From: Luteibacter flocculans
GTDB lineage: Bacteria > Pseudomonadota > Gammaproteobacteria > Xanthomonadales > Rhodanobacteraceae
Length of the DNA stretch: 64,000 nucleotides
Direction of reading: 5' to 3'
NCBI RefSeq assembly: GCF_023612255.1
Contig: NZ_CP063231.1
Location: 354,001 to 418,000 of the forward strand
Part shown: piece by piece, positions 10,048 to 18,123 of the stretch
Layout of the letters: the number at the start of each line of letters is the position of its first letter
Position numbering within the stretch: the first letter of the stretch is position 1
Position numbers and translations under genes: made by a program
Notes under the pieces: generated by a model
Seen by the model: only the letters and a program-made list of their open reading frames with translations
What the model was told of the DNA's origin: nothing
Database searches by the model: none

Positions 10048-10341
10048 CTAGGCGCTGTGCGCGAGCGCGGACTTTTCCGCACCGTCGTTGTCCGGCGCTT
10101 CTTTCTTCTCCTTCTCCTGCTCCTGGTTCGGATCTTCCTTCTCACGGTCGAGCTGGATGCTGTAGTAAGTGCCCGGCGCCACGCGTTCGCGCAGCGTGTC
10201 TTCGTCAGCCGCGAGAATGGCGGCGGCGAGTTCACCGTCGACGTTCGCCTCGGCAAGTTCGCGTGCCAGTGCTTCGGTCCCCGCGTCGCGGAGGTCGGCC
10301 TCGGCGCCCATGCGCGCCAGGAAATCGATTACGTTCGACAT
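10048..10341 (-). CDS. Putative split-borosin precursor peptide
   Basis: A 97-residue acidic protein that looks like a RiPP precursor. Residues 1-54 (MSNVIDFLARMGAEADLRDA onward) resemble the short helical borosin-binding leader of split borosin precursors such as Shewanella SonA: a FLxxMG helix, a region of A/E/L helices, and an ILAxDxxxL helix. A hydrophobic strand, GTYYSIQLD (57-65), follows and is the likely site of backbone N-methylation. The last 30 residues are a charged tail (EKED...EQEKEKKEAP). The start at 10341 has AGGGGAAG upstream and removes a ten-residue extension. It lies 84 bases downstream of a borosin-type methyltransferase gene on the same strand. A generic Nif11-like or unrelated small protein remains possible. 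Confidence 0.75.
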   Translation of the reverse strand: MSNVIDFLARMGAEADLRDAGTEALARELAEANVDGELAAAILAADEDTLRERVAPGTYYSIQLDREKEDPNQEQEKEKKEAPDNDGAEKSALAHSA

Positions 10342-10425
10342 GTCTTCCCCTATTGGATGACGCCGGAACACCTCCCCAGGTGACCATGCGCGCGCCGATC
10401 ATAGCGCGCCCGCGGGCTCGGTCCG

Positions 10426-11226
10426 TTAAGGCGCTTCCGATGCTGCAAATTCGGCCAGACGCGCGCGTATGGCGAGGTCGGGTTCCAGCGGCGTGCAGGG
10501 GGGGATCGCCAGCGTATCCGGCATGCCGAGCGAGGCGTCCTGCACACTGCCGAGTGGCATGCGTTCGATCCGCGGCGTCTGGAAGGGCAGGGTGGCGGCG
10601 CGGTAGATCACCACCTCGTGGGTGGGCGGGTAATGGCGACTCAGGACCTCGACCAGCACGGCGAGACGACGGGGCTCGGTGTCGAAGCGTCCGCCGCTCA
10701 GGTCGCCGGCAATGCCGACCTGCCAGAGCACCAGCCATGCGGAGGTATCGACCGAGCGCCGATACAACATGAACTGGGTGGCTTCGAAGTGCTGGCAGCC
10801 CGTTCGGCCGGGGTCCAGGCCAAGGTCCGCGTAGAGGCAGTCCTCGGACGAGATGCCCGGCTCCATCCGCGCCACATAGCCCTCCGCGCGTGCTCGCGCT
10901 ACCGCCTCGTGCGGTGCCTGCGCGAAGACGCCGGGATGACCATAGAACACGCCGCACACGCGTCGTCCTGCACGCACCTCGGTCAGCATCGCCTCGACCA
11001 TGTCCCGGTATGTCGCCTGCCGTGGCTTCGCCTCGGCGTAGAACGGCTGAAGACTGCGAACGTCGGGGTGCAGACGGCGTACCCACTGCTCCACGACGCC
11101 ATCGGATACTCCGGCGAAGACCACGTCTGCCGCCGTGATCTGGCTCCGCGCGATCGGCGTCAGGTGCGAGCCGAGCATCATGCCCAGGCCCACGCATGTC
11201 AGCGTGCCGGCGGTCGCTGCCGTCAT
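10426..11226 (-). CDS. Borosin-type peptide backbone alpha-N-methyltransferase (TP-methylase fold)
   Basis: A 266-residue enzyme of the tetrapyrrole methylase fold, predicted to N-methylate backbone amides of a peptide using S-adenosylmethionine. SAM-binding motifs are CVGLGMMLGSHLTPIA (11-26), YGHPGVF (95-101) and PGISSEDCLYADLGLDP (123-139), followed by GCQ at 143-145. Tyr63, Arg69 and Tyr73 in YAEAKPRQATYRDM have the same spacing as catalytic Tyr66, Arg72 and Tyr76 of fungal omphalotin methyltransferase OphMA. This separates it from CobA/CysG-type porphyrin methylases even though B12 genes lie nearby. No substrate peptide is fused at its C-terminus, so it should act in trans on the adjacent precursor (split borosin). 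The start at 11226 has GGGGGAG upstream. Confidence 0.9.
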   Translation of the reverse strand: MTAATAGTLTCVGLGMMLGSHLTPIARSQITAADVVFAGVSDGVVEQWVRRLHPDVRSLQPFYAEAKPRQATYRDMVEAMLTEVRAGRRVCGVFYGHPGVFAQAPHEAVARARAEGYVARMEPGISSEDCLYADLGLDPGRTGCQHFEATQFMLYRRSVDTSAWLVLWQVGIAGDLSGGRFDTEPRRLAVLVEVLSRHYPPTHEVVIYRAATLPFQTPRIERMPLGSVQDASLGMPDTLAIPPCTPLEPDLAIRARLAEFAASEAP

Positions 11227-11367
11227 GGTGTTCTCCCCCTTGGTTCTCAGCCGCGATGGTAGCGCTCGCCGGAGGCCGCCGCCCGGAAAACGCCATGCCT
11301 CGGTCACGGATGGCGCAGGGGATGAGCGCAGCATGGCCCGACCGTTCACAGGGGAGCAGGTTCGATC

Positions 11368-12519
11368 ATGCAGCGTACGCCCGGTCTCGATACCTTGCGC
11401 GCCATCGCCATCGTCTGGGTGATGCTATTCCACAGCTATCTGCTCGGCGGCCTGGGTACCGGCTTTGCGACGCTCGAACACGCCGGGTGGATGGGCGTCG
11501 ATCTCTTCTTCGTGCTCAGCGGTTACCTGATCGGCTCGCAGGTGCTGCGTTCGCTGCATGCCACCGGCACGCTGGACCTTGGCGACTTCTATCGGCGTCG
11601 CGCCGTACGCATTCTACCGGCGTTCTTTGTCGTACTCGCCATCTATGTGGCCTTGCCGGGATGGCGCGAGACGCCGGGCATGCAACCGCTGTGGCAGTTC
11701 CCGACCTTCACCTTCAACCTGCTGTTCGACAACCCGGAAAACTACGCCTTCTCGCACGTGTGGTCGCTGTGCGTGGAAGAGCATTTCTACCTCGTGTTCC
11801 CTCTGCTTGCCCTGGCGCTCGCACGCCGTGCGTCGGTCGGCGCGTTCGTGGCGATCTGTCTCGCCGTTGTGGTGGGTGGCATGCTCCTGCGTGCCTGGCT
11901 CTGGTCGAGCCAACTGGCCCCCGCGCTGGTGGGTGACGGCGACGGTGCCGGCCTGCCTTACCTGCGTTATCTCTACTACCCGACATGGTCGCGCCTCGAT
12001 GGGCTCGTGGCCGGTGTGGCACTCGCAGCGACGGGTGTCTTCCGGCCCGCCATGATCGCGCGCCTTCGCGCGCACGCGACGGCGCTGCTTGCGTGCGGTC
12101 TGCTGGTGCTCGGCGCCATGCTCGTTCTGTTCGACGGCGCGCGCATGGACTTCTGGCCGTGCGTGGTCGGCTATCCCGCACTCGCCCTTGGCATGGCGTT
12201 GCTTGTGGCAGCGGCCAGTGGCGATACGTGGCTGGCGCGCCTGGAGGTGCCGGGTGCCGGGTGGCTTGCACGCGCCTCGTACAGCCTCTACCTGTGCCAC
12301 AAGCTTGTCTTCACGCTCGTCCAGACGGCTTTGGACGGCCATCTGGCGGACTATCGCTTCCTGCGTTTCGCCATCTATGCCGTCGCGACACTCGCCGGAG
12401 GCGCCTTGCTGCACTACGCGATAGAGCGCCCGTTCCTGCGCTGGCGTGACCGTTTCGCGAAACGTTCCGCTACACTGTCGCCGCCCAAGGTGATCCGAGG
12501 CGGCAGCGCCGCGGATTGA
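11368..12519 (+). CDS. Membrane O-acyltransferase (acyltransferase 3 family)
   Basis: A 383-residue multi-pass inner-membrane protein of the OafA/OatA acyltransferase-3 family, which moves acyl groups from the cytoplasm to sugars or other periplasmic acceptors. The N-terminal signature LDTLRAIAIVWVMLFHSY has the conserved His at 22, followed by GVDLFFVLSGYLIG and a cluster around WSLCVEEHFYLVFPL. About ten hydrophobic helices follow and there is no extra periplasmic SGNH domain. It is divergent from the borosin methyltransferase gene across 141 bases. Its last 35 bases overlap the 5' part of the cobalamin riboswitch. The acceptor is unknown; a role in borosin maturation would be speculation. 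Confidence 0.9.
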   Translation: MQRTPGLDTLRAIAIVWVMLFHSYLLGGLGTGFATLEHAGWMGVDLFFVLSGYLIGSQVLRSLHATGTLDLGDFYRRRAVRILPAFFVVLAIYVALPGWRETPGMQPLWQFPTFTFNLLFDNPENYAFSHVWSLCVEEHFYLVFPLLALALARRASVGAFVAICLAVVVGGMLLRAWLWSSQLAPALVGDGDGAGLPYLRYLYYPTWSRLDGLVAGVALAATGVFRPAMIARLRAHATALLACGLLVLGAMLVLFDGARMDFWPCVVGYPALALGMALLVAAASGDTWLARLEVPGAGWLARASYSLYLCHKLVFTLVQTALDGHLADYRFLRFAIYAVATLAGGALLHYAIERPFLRWRDRFAKRSATLSPPKVIRGGSAAD

Positions 12520-12690
12520 AACGGGAATCCGGTGACGCGCGGTTCGACACATCGCGCCATTCCGGAGCTGCCCCCGCAACGGTAGGCGAGTAAACGGTCG
12601 GCATCGAAGCCACTGTGCCCTTGAGGCATGGGAAGGCGCCGCCCCGCAGGCATGGCCTGCGCTCGTGAGCCCGGAGACCGGCCTCGTGGT
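12484..12690 (+). ncRNA. Cobalamin riboswitch
   Basis: The conserved elements occur in order: GAAACGGGAATCCGGTG (518-534 of the 12 kb block), CGGAGCTGCCCCCGCAACGG (12563-12582), GAAGCCACTGTG (12606-12617), GGGAAGGCGCC (12630-12640) and the closing B12-box type AGCCCGGAGACCGGCC (12667-12682). It directly precedes btuB, the classic target, and represses expression when adenosylcobalamin binds. About 130 bases of expression platform separate it from the btuB start. Boundaries are approximate. Its 5' end overlaps the acyltransferase gene. Confidence 0.95.
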
Positions 12691-12819
12691 ACACCGGACA
12701 GGCGGAGGGCCATGTCGTGGGTGGCCGTCGAGTTCTGCCGCCGGCAATCCCCACCTATCCCTGCACTTGTCCCCGCCATCATGCCGCGCGGGTTGGCGCG
12801 GTTCGCAGGGAGTCATCAC

Positions 12820-14697
12820 GTGTCGTTTCGTTTCCGCCGCCTCGCGCTTGCCATCGCGGTAGCTTTCGTCGTGCCTGCCGTCGCCGTTGCCGACGAGGCC
12901 TCCACCGATCTCGACCAGGTCGTCGTCACCGCCAGCCGCACCGATCAGGGACTCACCCAGGTGCTTGCTGCGTCGACCGTCATCGACCGTGCGGAGATCG
13001 AGCAGCGCCAGCCGCGCTCGCTCGCCGATCTGTTGCGCGGCACGCCCGGCGTCTCCATCGCCAACAACGGCGGTCCCGGCAAGGCCACATCGGTGTTCAT
13101 GCGCGGCACCGAAGCCGATCACGTGCTCGTGCTGGTGGATGGCGTGCGGGTGGGCTCGGTCACGTCCGGCACGGCTGCCTTCCAGGACATTCCCGTCGAT
13201 CAGATCGAGCGGATCGAAATCGTGCGCGGCCCTTACTCCAGTCTCTACGGCTCCGATGCGCTCGGTGGCGTCATCCAGATCTTCACCCGTCACCCGCAAG
13301 GCAGCTTCGTACCGCAGGCATCGATTGGCGTGGGCAGCGACAACACGTTGCGTGGCGCGGTCGGCTTTGCCGGTCGCGGTGCCAACGGCTGGTATGCAGT
13401 CGAGGCCAATCACGACCAGACCGATGGCATCAATGCATGCCGCGGCAGGCCCAGCCCCGGCGGTGGCGGTTGCTTCACCTACGAGCCGGATCGCGACGGT
13501 TATCGCAACAATGCGCTGTCGCTCAAGGGCGGCTGGCGCTTCGACGAACAATGGGATGCGGACGCCAATGCCACGCGCAGTGAAGGCCGCAATCACTACG
13601 ACGGCACCAACAGCAACTTCGCCGCGTCGGCCACGCAGGTGCTCGGCAGCCGCGTGCGCTACAAGCCCGCGCAGGACGTGCTGTTGACGGCAAGCCTCGG
13701 GCGCAGCGAAGACCTTTCCACCGACGAGAAGGACGGTGTCTACGCCGATACCTTCAACACGCACCGCGATCTCGCCTCGATCCAGGCCGATCTCGGCCGC
13801 ATCGGCGGTGCCATGGGCCTTACGACGGTGGGCTTCGACTGGCAGCGCGACCGCGTCGTTGGCAGCACCGACTATCTCGTCGATGCGCGGCGCAACCATG
13901 CTCTGTTCGCGCAGTGGCAACAGGAGTTCGGCGCAAACTCGATCCAGGCGAGCCTCCGCCGCGACGAGAACAGCCAGTTCGGCGGCAAGACCACGGGCAG
14001 TTTGCAATACGGCTACGCGCTGACGAACACCTTGCAGGTGACCGGCAGCTACGGCACGGCATTCAAGGCCCCCACGTTCAACGATCTCTACTATCCCGAC
14101 TACGGCAACCCCGATCTGCGTCCCGAAACCTCGCGCAACGTCGAATTGGGCCTGCGCGGCACGCCGGGCTGGGGGCATTGGTCGATCAACGCGTTCCAGA
14201 ACCGCATCGATCACCTCATCGTGTTCGACGCGAGCCTTACGGGGCCGCTGTTCCCCTTCGGTGGTGCGAACAACGTCGATCGCTCGCGCATCCGTGGCGT
14301 GGAACTCGCTGGCGACACGACGCTGGGCGACTGGCGGCTCGCGGGCAATGCCACGTGGTTGCAGCCCGAGGACGATAGCGATGATGCGAATCACGGCAAC
14401 CTTCTGCCGCGTCGCGCGCGCCGCACGGCACGGGTGGACGTCGATCGCTCGGTCGGTGCGCTGAGCGTCGGGGCGAGCGTGTTCACCTCCGGGTATCGCT
14501 ACGACGACACGAGCAACCTGCACCGGCTCGGCGGCTACACGCTCACCGATCTTCGCCTGGCGTATGCGTTTGCGACGGCCTGGAAGGTCGAGCTGTCCGC
14601 AAACAACGTGTTCGATCGCCATTACGAGACCGCCCGCTACTTCAACCAGCCTGGCCGTAACTGGCTGCTCACGCTGCGCTACCAACCCCGTTCGTAA
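12820..14697 (+). CDS. btuB: TonB-dependent vitamin B12 outer-membrane receptor
   Basis: A 625-residue outer-membrane receptor importing cobalamins and other corrinoids with TonB energy. The signal peptide is about residues 1-25 (MSFRFRRLALAIAVAFVVPA...AVA), followed by the TonB box LDQVVVTASR at 31-40, a plug domain (LADLLRGTPGVSIANNGG, VLVLVDGVRVGS) and a 22-strand barrel ending in an aromatic-rich strand. The GTG start at 12820 is chosen because GGGAG lies seven bases upstream and it begins the signal peptide; the in-frame ATG at 12781 would add an unlikely 13 residues. The size is close to E. coli BtuB (614). The cobalamin riboswitch upstream and the cob operon downstream make the substrate nearly certain. 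Confidence 0.95.
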   Translation: MSFRFRRLALAIAVAFVVPAVAVADEASTDLDQVVVTASRTDQGLTQVLAASTVIDRAEIEQRQPRSLADLLRGTPGVSIANNGGPGKATSVFMRGTEADHVLVLVDGVRVGSVTSGTAAFQDIPVDQIERIEIVRGPYSSLYGSDALGGVIQIFTRHPQGSFVPQASIGVGSDNTLRGAVGFAGRGANGWYAVEANHDQTDGINACRGRPSPGGGGCFTYEPDRDGYRNNALSLKGGWRFDEQWDADANATRSEGRNHYDGTNSNFAASATQVLGSRVRYKPAQDVLLTASLGRSEDLSTDEKDGVYADTFNTHRDLASIQADLGRIGGAMGLTTVGFDWQRDRVVGSTDYLVDARRNHALFAQWQQEFGANSIQASLRRDENSQFGGKTTGSLQYGYALTNTLQVTGSYGTAFKAPTFNDLYYPDYGNPDLRPETSRNVELGLRGTPGWGHWSINAFQNRIDHLIVFDASLTGPLFPFGGANNVDRSRIRGVELAGDTTLGDWRLAGNATWLQPEDDSDDANHGNLLPRRARRTARVDVDRSVGALSVGASVFTSGYRYDDTSNLHRLGGYTLTDLRLAYAFATAWKVELSANNVFDRHYETARYFNQPGRNWLLTLRYQPRS

Positions 14698-14724
14698 TCC
14701 TCCATGCCACTGCGAGGTTCCACC

Positions 14725-15306
14725 ATGAAACCGCTGTCCCGCCCGATGTTCGCGGCCGTTGCCGCTCTGTTCGCCGTGGTCATGATCGGCACGCGCTTCC
14801 ATCACTTCGGCGATGCGTTGCACTTGCCCGACGCATCGATGGCACTGTTCTTTCTCGGTGGCATCTATCTGCGCAAGCACCTGGCCTTCGTCGCCTTCGT
14901 CGTGCTTTCCGTTTTGGTGGACTGGTATTCGGTGAGCTATGCAGGTGTCAGCGACTTCTGCATTACCGTGGCCTATGCATTCATGCCGCTGGCCTACGCG
15001 GTGCTCTGGTACGCAGGCCGCCTGCTGGCGCCTCGCTACGACGGTTCGCTGCGCTCGCACGCGCTGGTGTTCGCTGGGCTGCTGGTGAGTGCAACGCTGT
15101 CTTATGCAGTCTCCAACGGTGCCTTCTACTGGCTCGGTGGGCGCTATACGGCACCGCACATGGCGGAGTACGTCCAGCGCTTCGCTCAGTGGGCACCGCT
15201 GTTCGTGCGTGCGGCAGCCGGGTACGTGCTGGTGGCCCAGGTGATCCAGGCACTCGTGTTCCGCTTCGTGCCCGGTCAGCGTGGGCAGCGTACGGCGCAG
15301 GCATGA
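14725..15306 (+). CDS. B12-linked small integral membrane protein, putative corrinoid transport component
   Basis: A 193-residue protein with five or six membrane helices (for example MFAAVAALFAVVMIG, AFVAFVVLSVLVDWYSV, ALVFAGLLVSATLSYAV, FVRAAAGYVLVAQVIQALVF). It sits between btuB and cobO, and cobO overlaps its stop codon by four bases (ATGA), so it belongs to the B12 operon. Its size resembles ECF-type S components, but no ECF ATPase or T protein is present. Similar proteins beside btuB are often labelled cobalamin transporter without proof. The start at 14725 has GAGG upstream; an in-frame ATG at 14704 would add seven residues. Inner-membrane corrinoid passage is the best guess. Confidence 0.75.
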   Translation: MKPLSRPMFAAVAALFAVVMIGTRFHHFGDALHLPDASMALFFLGGIYLRKHLAFVAFVVLSVLVDWYSVSYAGVSDFCITVAYAFMPLAYAVLWYAGRLLAPRYDGSLRSHALVFAGLLVSATLSYAVSNGAFYWLGGRYTAPHMAEYVQRFAQWAPLFVRAAAGYVLVAQVIQALVFRFVPGQRGQRTAQA

Positions 15307-15932
15307 ACGAGACGACGCCCTGGGCCGCCATGGACGACGAGGCGCGCCACCGCGACCGCATGCGCCGCAAGAAGGAGCTGATCGATCGCCGCATCGCACG
15401 TGCGACGATCGATCGCGGCGTCCTTGTGGTGAACACCGGCAATGGCAAAGGCAAGAGCTCGTCGGGCTTCGGCATGCTGGCGCGATCGCTCGGGCACGGG
15501 TTCCGCTGCGGCGTGGTGCAATTCATCAAGGGCAGTTTTTCGACGGGCGAGGAAGCCTTCTTCCGCGTGTTCGAAGATGGCCCCTTGAGCTATCACGTGA
15601 TGGGCGAGGGCTATACGTGGGAGACCCAGGACAAGGCGCGCGACATCGCCGCCGCTATGGCGGCCTGGGAAGTCGCGGAGGGCATGTTGAGCGATGCGAG
15701 CATGGATTTCGTGCTGCTGGACGAGTTGAACATCGCCTTGGTGAAGGGCTATGTCCCGCTCGATCGCGTGCTGGCGGTACTCCTCGCGAGACCGTCGCAG
15801 CAGCACGTGGTCATCACGGGGCGCGGTGCGCCGGATGAACTGATCGCGCTGGCCGATACCGTGACGGAGATGCGCGTGATCAAGCACGCGTATCAAGCGG
15901 GTATCCGTGCGCAGAAGGGGATCGAGCTATGA
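15303..15932 (+). CDS. cobO: Cob(I)yrinic acid a,c-diamide adenosyltransferase
   Basis: A 209-residue cytosolic enzyme of the CobA/CobO/BtuR family that transfers the 5'-deoxyadenosyl group of ATP to Co(I) corrinoids. The P-loop GNGKGKSS is at 46-53, with the family motifs VVQFIKGSF and VLLDELNIAL. The ATG at 15303 overlaps the previous stop codon by four bases. It is the first soluble enzyme in a chain of nine overlapping B12 genes. It could act on salvaged cobinamide and cobalamin as well as on biosynthetic intermediates. The identification is firm. Confidence 0.95.
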   Translation: MNETTPWAAMDDEARHRDRMRRKKELIDRRIARATIDRGVLVVNTGNGKGKSSSGFGMLARSLGHGFRCGVVQFIKGSFSTGEEAFFRVFEDGPLSYHVMGEGYTWETQDKARDIAAAMAAWEVAEGMLSDASMDFVLLDELNIALVKGYVPLDRVLAVLLARPSQQHVVITGRGAPDELIALADTVTEMRVIKHAYQAGIRAQKGIEL

Positions 15933-17218
15933 GTCGCCACTGCCCCGCGCTGTTCGTGTCCGCGCCGGCCTCCGGGCAGGGCAAGACCAGCGTCACTGCT
16001 GCCCTGGCACGCGCGCATGCACGTCAGGGCAAGCGGGTGCGGGTGTTCAAGACGGGCCCCGACTTCCTCGATCCCACCATCCTGGCGCGCGCCAGTGGCG
16101 AGCCCGTGTATCAATTGGACCCCTGGATGGGCGGGGACGATGACGTGCGTGCGCGCCTGTACGAGGCCGCCGGTGATGCCGACCTGATTCTGGTCGAAGG
16201 CGTGATGGGTCTCTTCGACGGTTCGCCGTCGAGCGCGGATCTCGCCATCGCGTTCGGTCTGCCAGTTCTCGCGGTGATCGACGGTAGCGCCATGGCGCAG
16301 ACCTTCGGGGCGCTGGCACACGGACTGGCGACGTATCGACCGTCACTTCGCCTGAGCGGCGTGCTCGCCAATCGCGTCGGCAGTCCGTATCACGCCGGCT
16401 TGCTGCGGGACAGCTTGCCTGCCGATATCGACTGGTACGGCGCGTTGCCGCGTGATGCCGCGTTGACCTTGCCGGAACGTCACCTCGGCCTCGTGGCTGC
16501 CGCGGAGCTGGACGACCTCGACGCCCGGCTGGATGCGTTGGCCGATGTCTGGGAGGCGCAGGATCGTGTCGCGCTTCCGCCACCCGTGACCTTCGATGAC
16601 GTCGCGCTGCCGGCATCGCGCGTGCGTCTCGATGGGGTGCGCATCGCGGTCGCGCAGGATGCGGCGTTTGCCTTTCTGTATCCGGCGAACATCGATTTGC
16701 TCCGCGAGGCCGGTGCGGAGCTGCTCTTCTTCTCGCCGCTCGCGGGCGATCCGTTGCCGGCGTGCGACGCGGTCTGGTTGCCGGGCGGCTACCCGGAACT
16801 GCACATCGACACATTGGCGGCACGCGACGATCTTCGACGCGATCTTCGCGCACACGTGGACGCCGGCCGGCCACTGCTCGCCGAATGCGGCGGTCTGCTC
16901 TACGCGTTGGATCGGCTTGCGGATCGCGAGGGGCATACCGGCACGATGGCCGGACTGCTCGAAGGACACGCGACGATGCAGCCCCGGCTCGCCGCACTGG
17001 GCATGCAGGAGGCAGCGCTTCCGGAGGGAGTTCTGCGCGGACACTCGTTCCACTATGCGCAGGCGAGCATCGGCAGCGATGCGTTGGCAACCGCACACAA
17101 CCCGCATGGTGGGCCCACGGCGGAGCGCATTTATCGACGCGGCCGCATGACCGCGAGTTTCGTGCATTTCTGTTTCCCGTCGCAGCCGGACGCGGCGGTG
17201 CGCCTGTTCCTGCCATGA
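15929..17218 (+). CDS. cobB: Cobyrinic acid a,c-diamide synthase
   Basis: A 429-residue glutamine-dependent amidotransferase (CobB/CbiA) that amidates carboxylates a and c of cobyrinic acid using ATP. The N-terminal P-loop domain has SAPASGQGKTS (GQGKTS at 16-21) and FKTGPDFLDP. The C-terminal class I glutaminase domain has the nucleophile Cys320 in LLAECGGLLYAL and a late GHSFHY motif. It starts within the cobO stop (ATGA overlap). Its presence without corrin-ring genes in this window means either those genes lie elsewhere or the cell uses imported cobyrinic-type corrinoids. Confidence 0.95.
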   Translation: MSRHCPALFVSAPASGQGKTSVTAALARAHARQGKRVRVFKTGPDFLDPTILARASGEPVYQLDPWMGGDDDVRARLYEAAGDADLILVEGVMGLFDGSPSSADLAIAFGLPVLAVIDGSAMAQTFGALAHGLATYRPSLRLSGVLANRVGSPYHAGLLRDSLPADIDWYGALPRDAALTLPERHLGLVAAAELDDLDARLDALADVWEAQDRVALPPPVTFDDVALPASRVRLDGVRIAVAQDAAFAFLYPANIDLLREAGAELLFFSPLAGDPLPACDAVWLPGGYPELHIDTLAARDDLRRDLRAHVDAGRPLLAECGGLLYALDRLADREGHTGTMAGLLEGHATMQPRLAALGMQEAALPEGVLRGHSFHYAQASIGSDALATAHNPHGGPTAERIYRRGRMTASFVHFCFPSQPDAAVRLFLP

Positions 17219-18123
17219 CGTTCGCGCTCACGCTGTTCGCGGCCTGCCTGCTGGATGCGTCGCTCGGCGAGCCGCGGCGCTATCACCCGTTGGTTGGGTT
17301 CGGTCGGTGGGCGAGTGCCGTGGAACGGTGGCTGCATGCGGACAACCGCTGGGCCGGCATCGTCGCCTGGGCGGTGGCGGTACTTCCGGCGGTCGTGCTG
17401 TTGTGGAGCGTTCGCCGAGTTGTTCCGTTCCCGGTGACGTGTGCCATCGACGTCCTCGTGCTCTACTTCGCGCTCGGCCGCCGCAGCCTCGGCGAGCATG
17501 CGCGACCCGTTGCCGATGCCCTGGACGAGGGCGATCTCACGACGGCGCGCCTCGCCGTCGGGCGGATGGTCAGTCGCGATACCGAGGTGCTCGACGCGTC
17601 ACAAGTCGCCGCGGCAGCCACGGAATCGGTGCTCGAAAACGGGCATGACGCCGTGTTCGGTGCCTTGTTCTGGTTCGTGCTGCTCGGTGCGCCCGGCGCC
17701 TTGTTGTTTCGTCTCGCGAATACGCTCGATGCCATGTGGGGCTACCGCACGCCGCGCTACGGGCGTTTTGGCAGCGCGGCGGCACGCATCGACGACGTGC
17801 TCGGGTTTGTCCCCGCGCGGCTGACCGCATTCACTTATGCCTCCCTTGGCCATTTCGTCACGGCATGGCGTTGCTGGCGCACGCAGGCCCCCATCTGGGA
17901 CAGCCCGAATGCGGGCCCCGTGATGGCGGCGGGGGCGGGCGCCTTGCGCACGCAGCTTGGCGGCGCGGCGCCCTATCACGGCCAGTGGGAAGAGCGCCCG
18001 ATCCTTGGCGAGGGCGATGCACCGGATGCGCAGACGATTCGCCGCGCATTGCGCCTCGTGGATCGCGGCACGATCGCCTGGCTCGTGGTCGCGTCGCTGG
18101 GCGGGATGGCTGCGCATGCTTGA
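17215..18123 (+). CDS. cbiB: Adenosylcobinamide-phosphate synthase
   Basis: A 302-residue inner-membrane enzyme (CbiB in Salmonella, CobD in Pseudomonas denitrificans) that attaches the aminopropanol phosphate arm to adenosylcobyric acid. Family motifs are visible: LDASLGEPRRYHPLVGFGR near the N-terminus, GRMVSRDTEVLD, ATESVLENGHDAVFGALFWF, and RLANTLDAMWGYRTPRYGRFG with PARLTAFTY. Several hydrophobic helices lie between. The start at 17215 overlaps the cobB stop by four bases. The next gene supplies the aminopropanol phosphate, so the two act in sequence. Confidence 0.95.
   Translation: MTFALTLFAACLLDASLGEPRRYHPLVGFGRWASAVERWLHADNRWAGIVAWAVAVLPAVVLLWSVRRVVPFPVTCAIDVLVLYFALGRRSLGEHARPVADALDEGDLTTARLAVGRMVSRDTEVLDASQVAAAATESVLENGHDAVFGALFWFVLLGAPGALLFRLANTLDAMWGYRTPRYGRFGSAAARIDDVLGFVPARLTAFTYASLGHFVTAWRCWRTQAPIWDSPNAGPVMAAGAGALRTQLGGAAPYHGQWEERPILGEGDAPDAQTIRRALRLVDRGTIAWLVVASLGGMAAHA

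Noticed and set aside
10426-11226. Calling the TP-methylase a B12 precorrin methyltransferase because of the nearby cob genes
   Set aside because: The Tyr-Arg-Tyr triad and YGHPGVF/PGISSEDCLYADLG motifs are those of borosin enzymes, and the gene is on the opposite strand, separate from the B12 operon.
11614-15399. Minus-strand open frame of about 1260 codons opposite the acyltransferase, riboswitch and btuB
   Set aside because: It runs through the riboswitch and several unrelated genes, and its composition is that of antisense to GC-rich coding sequence.
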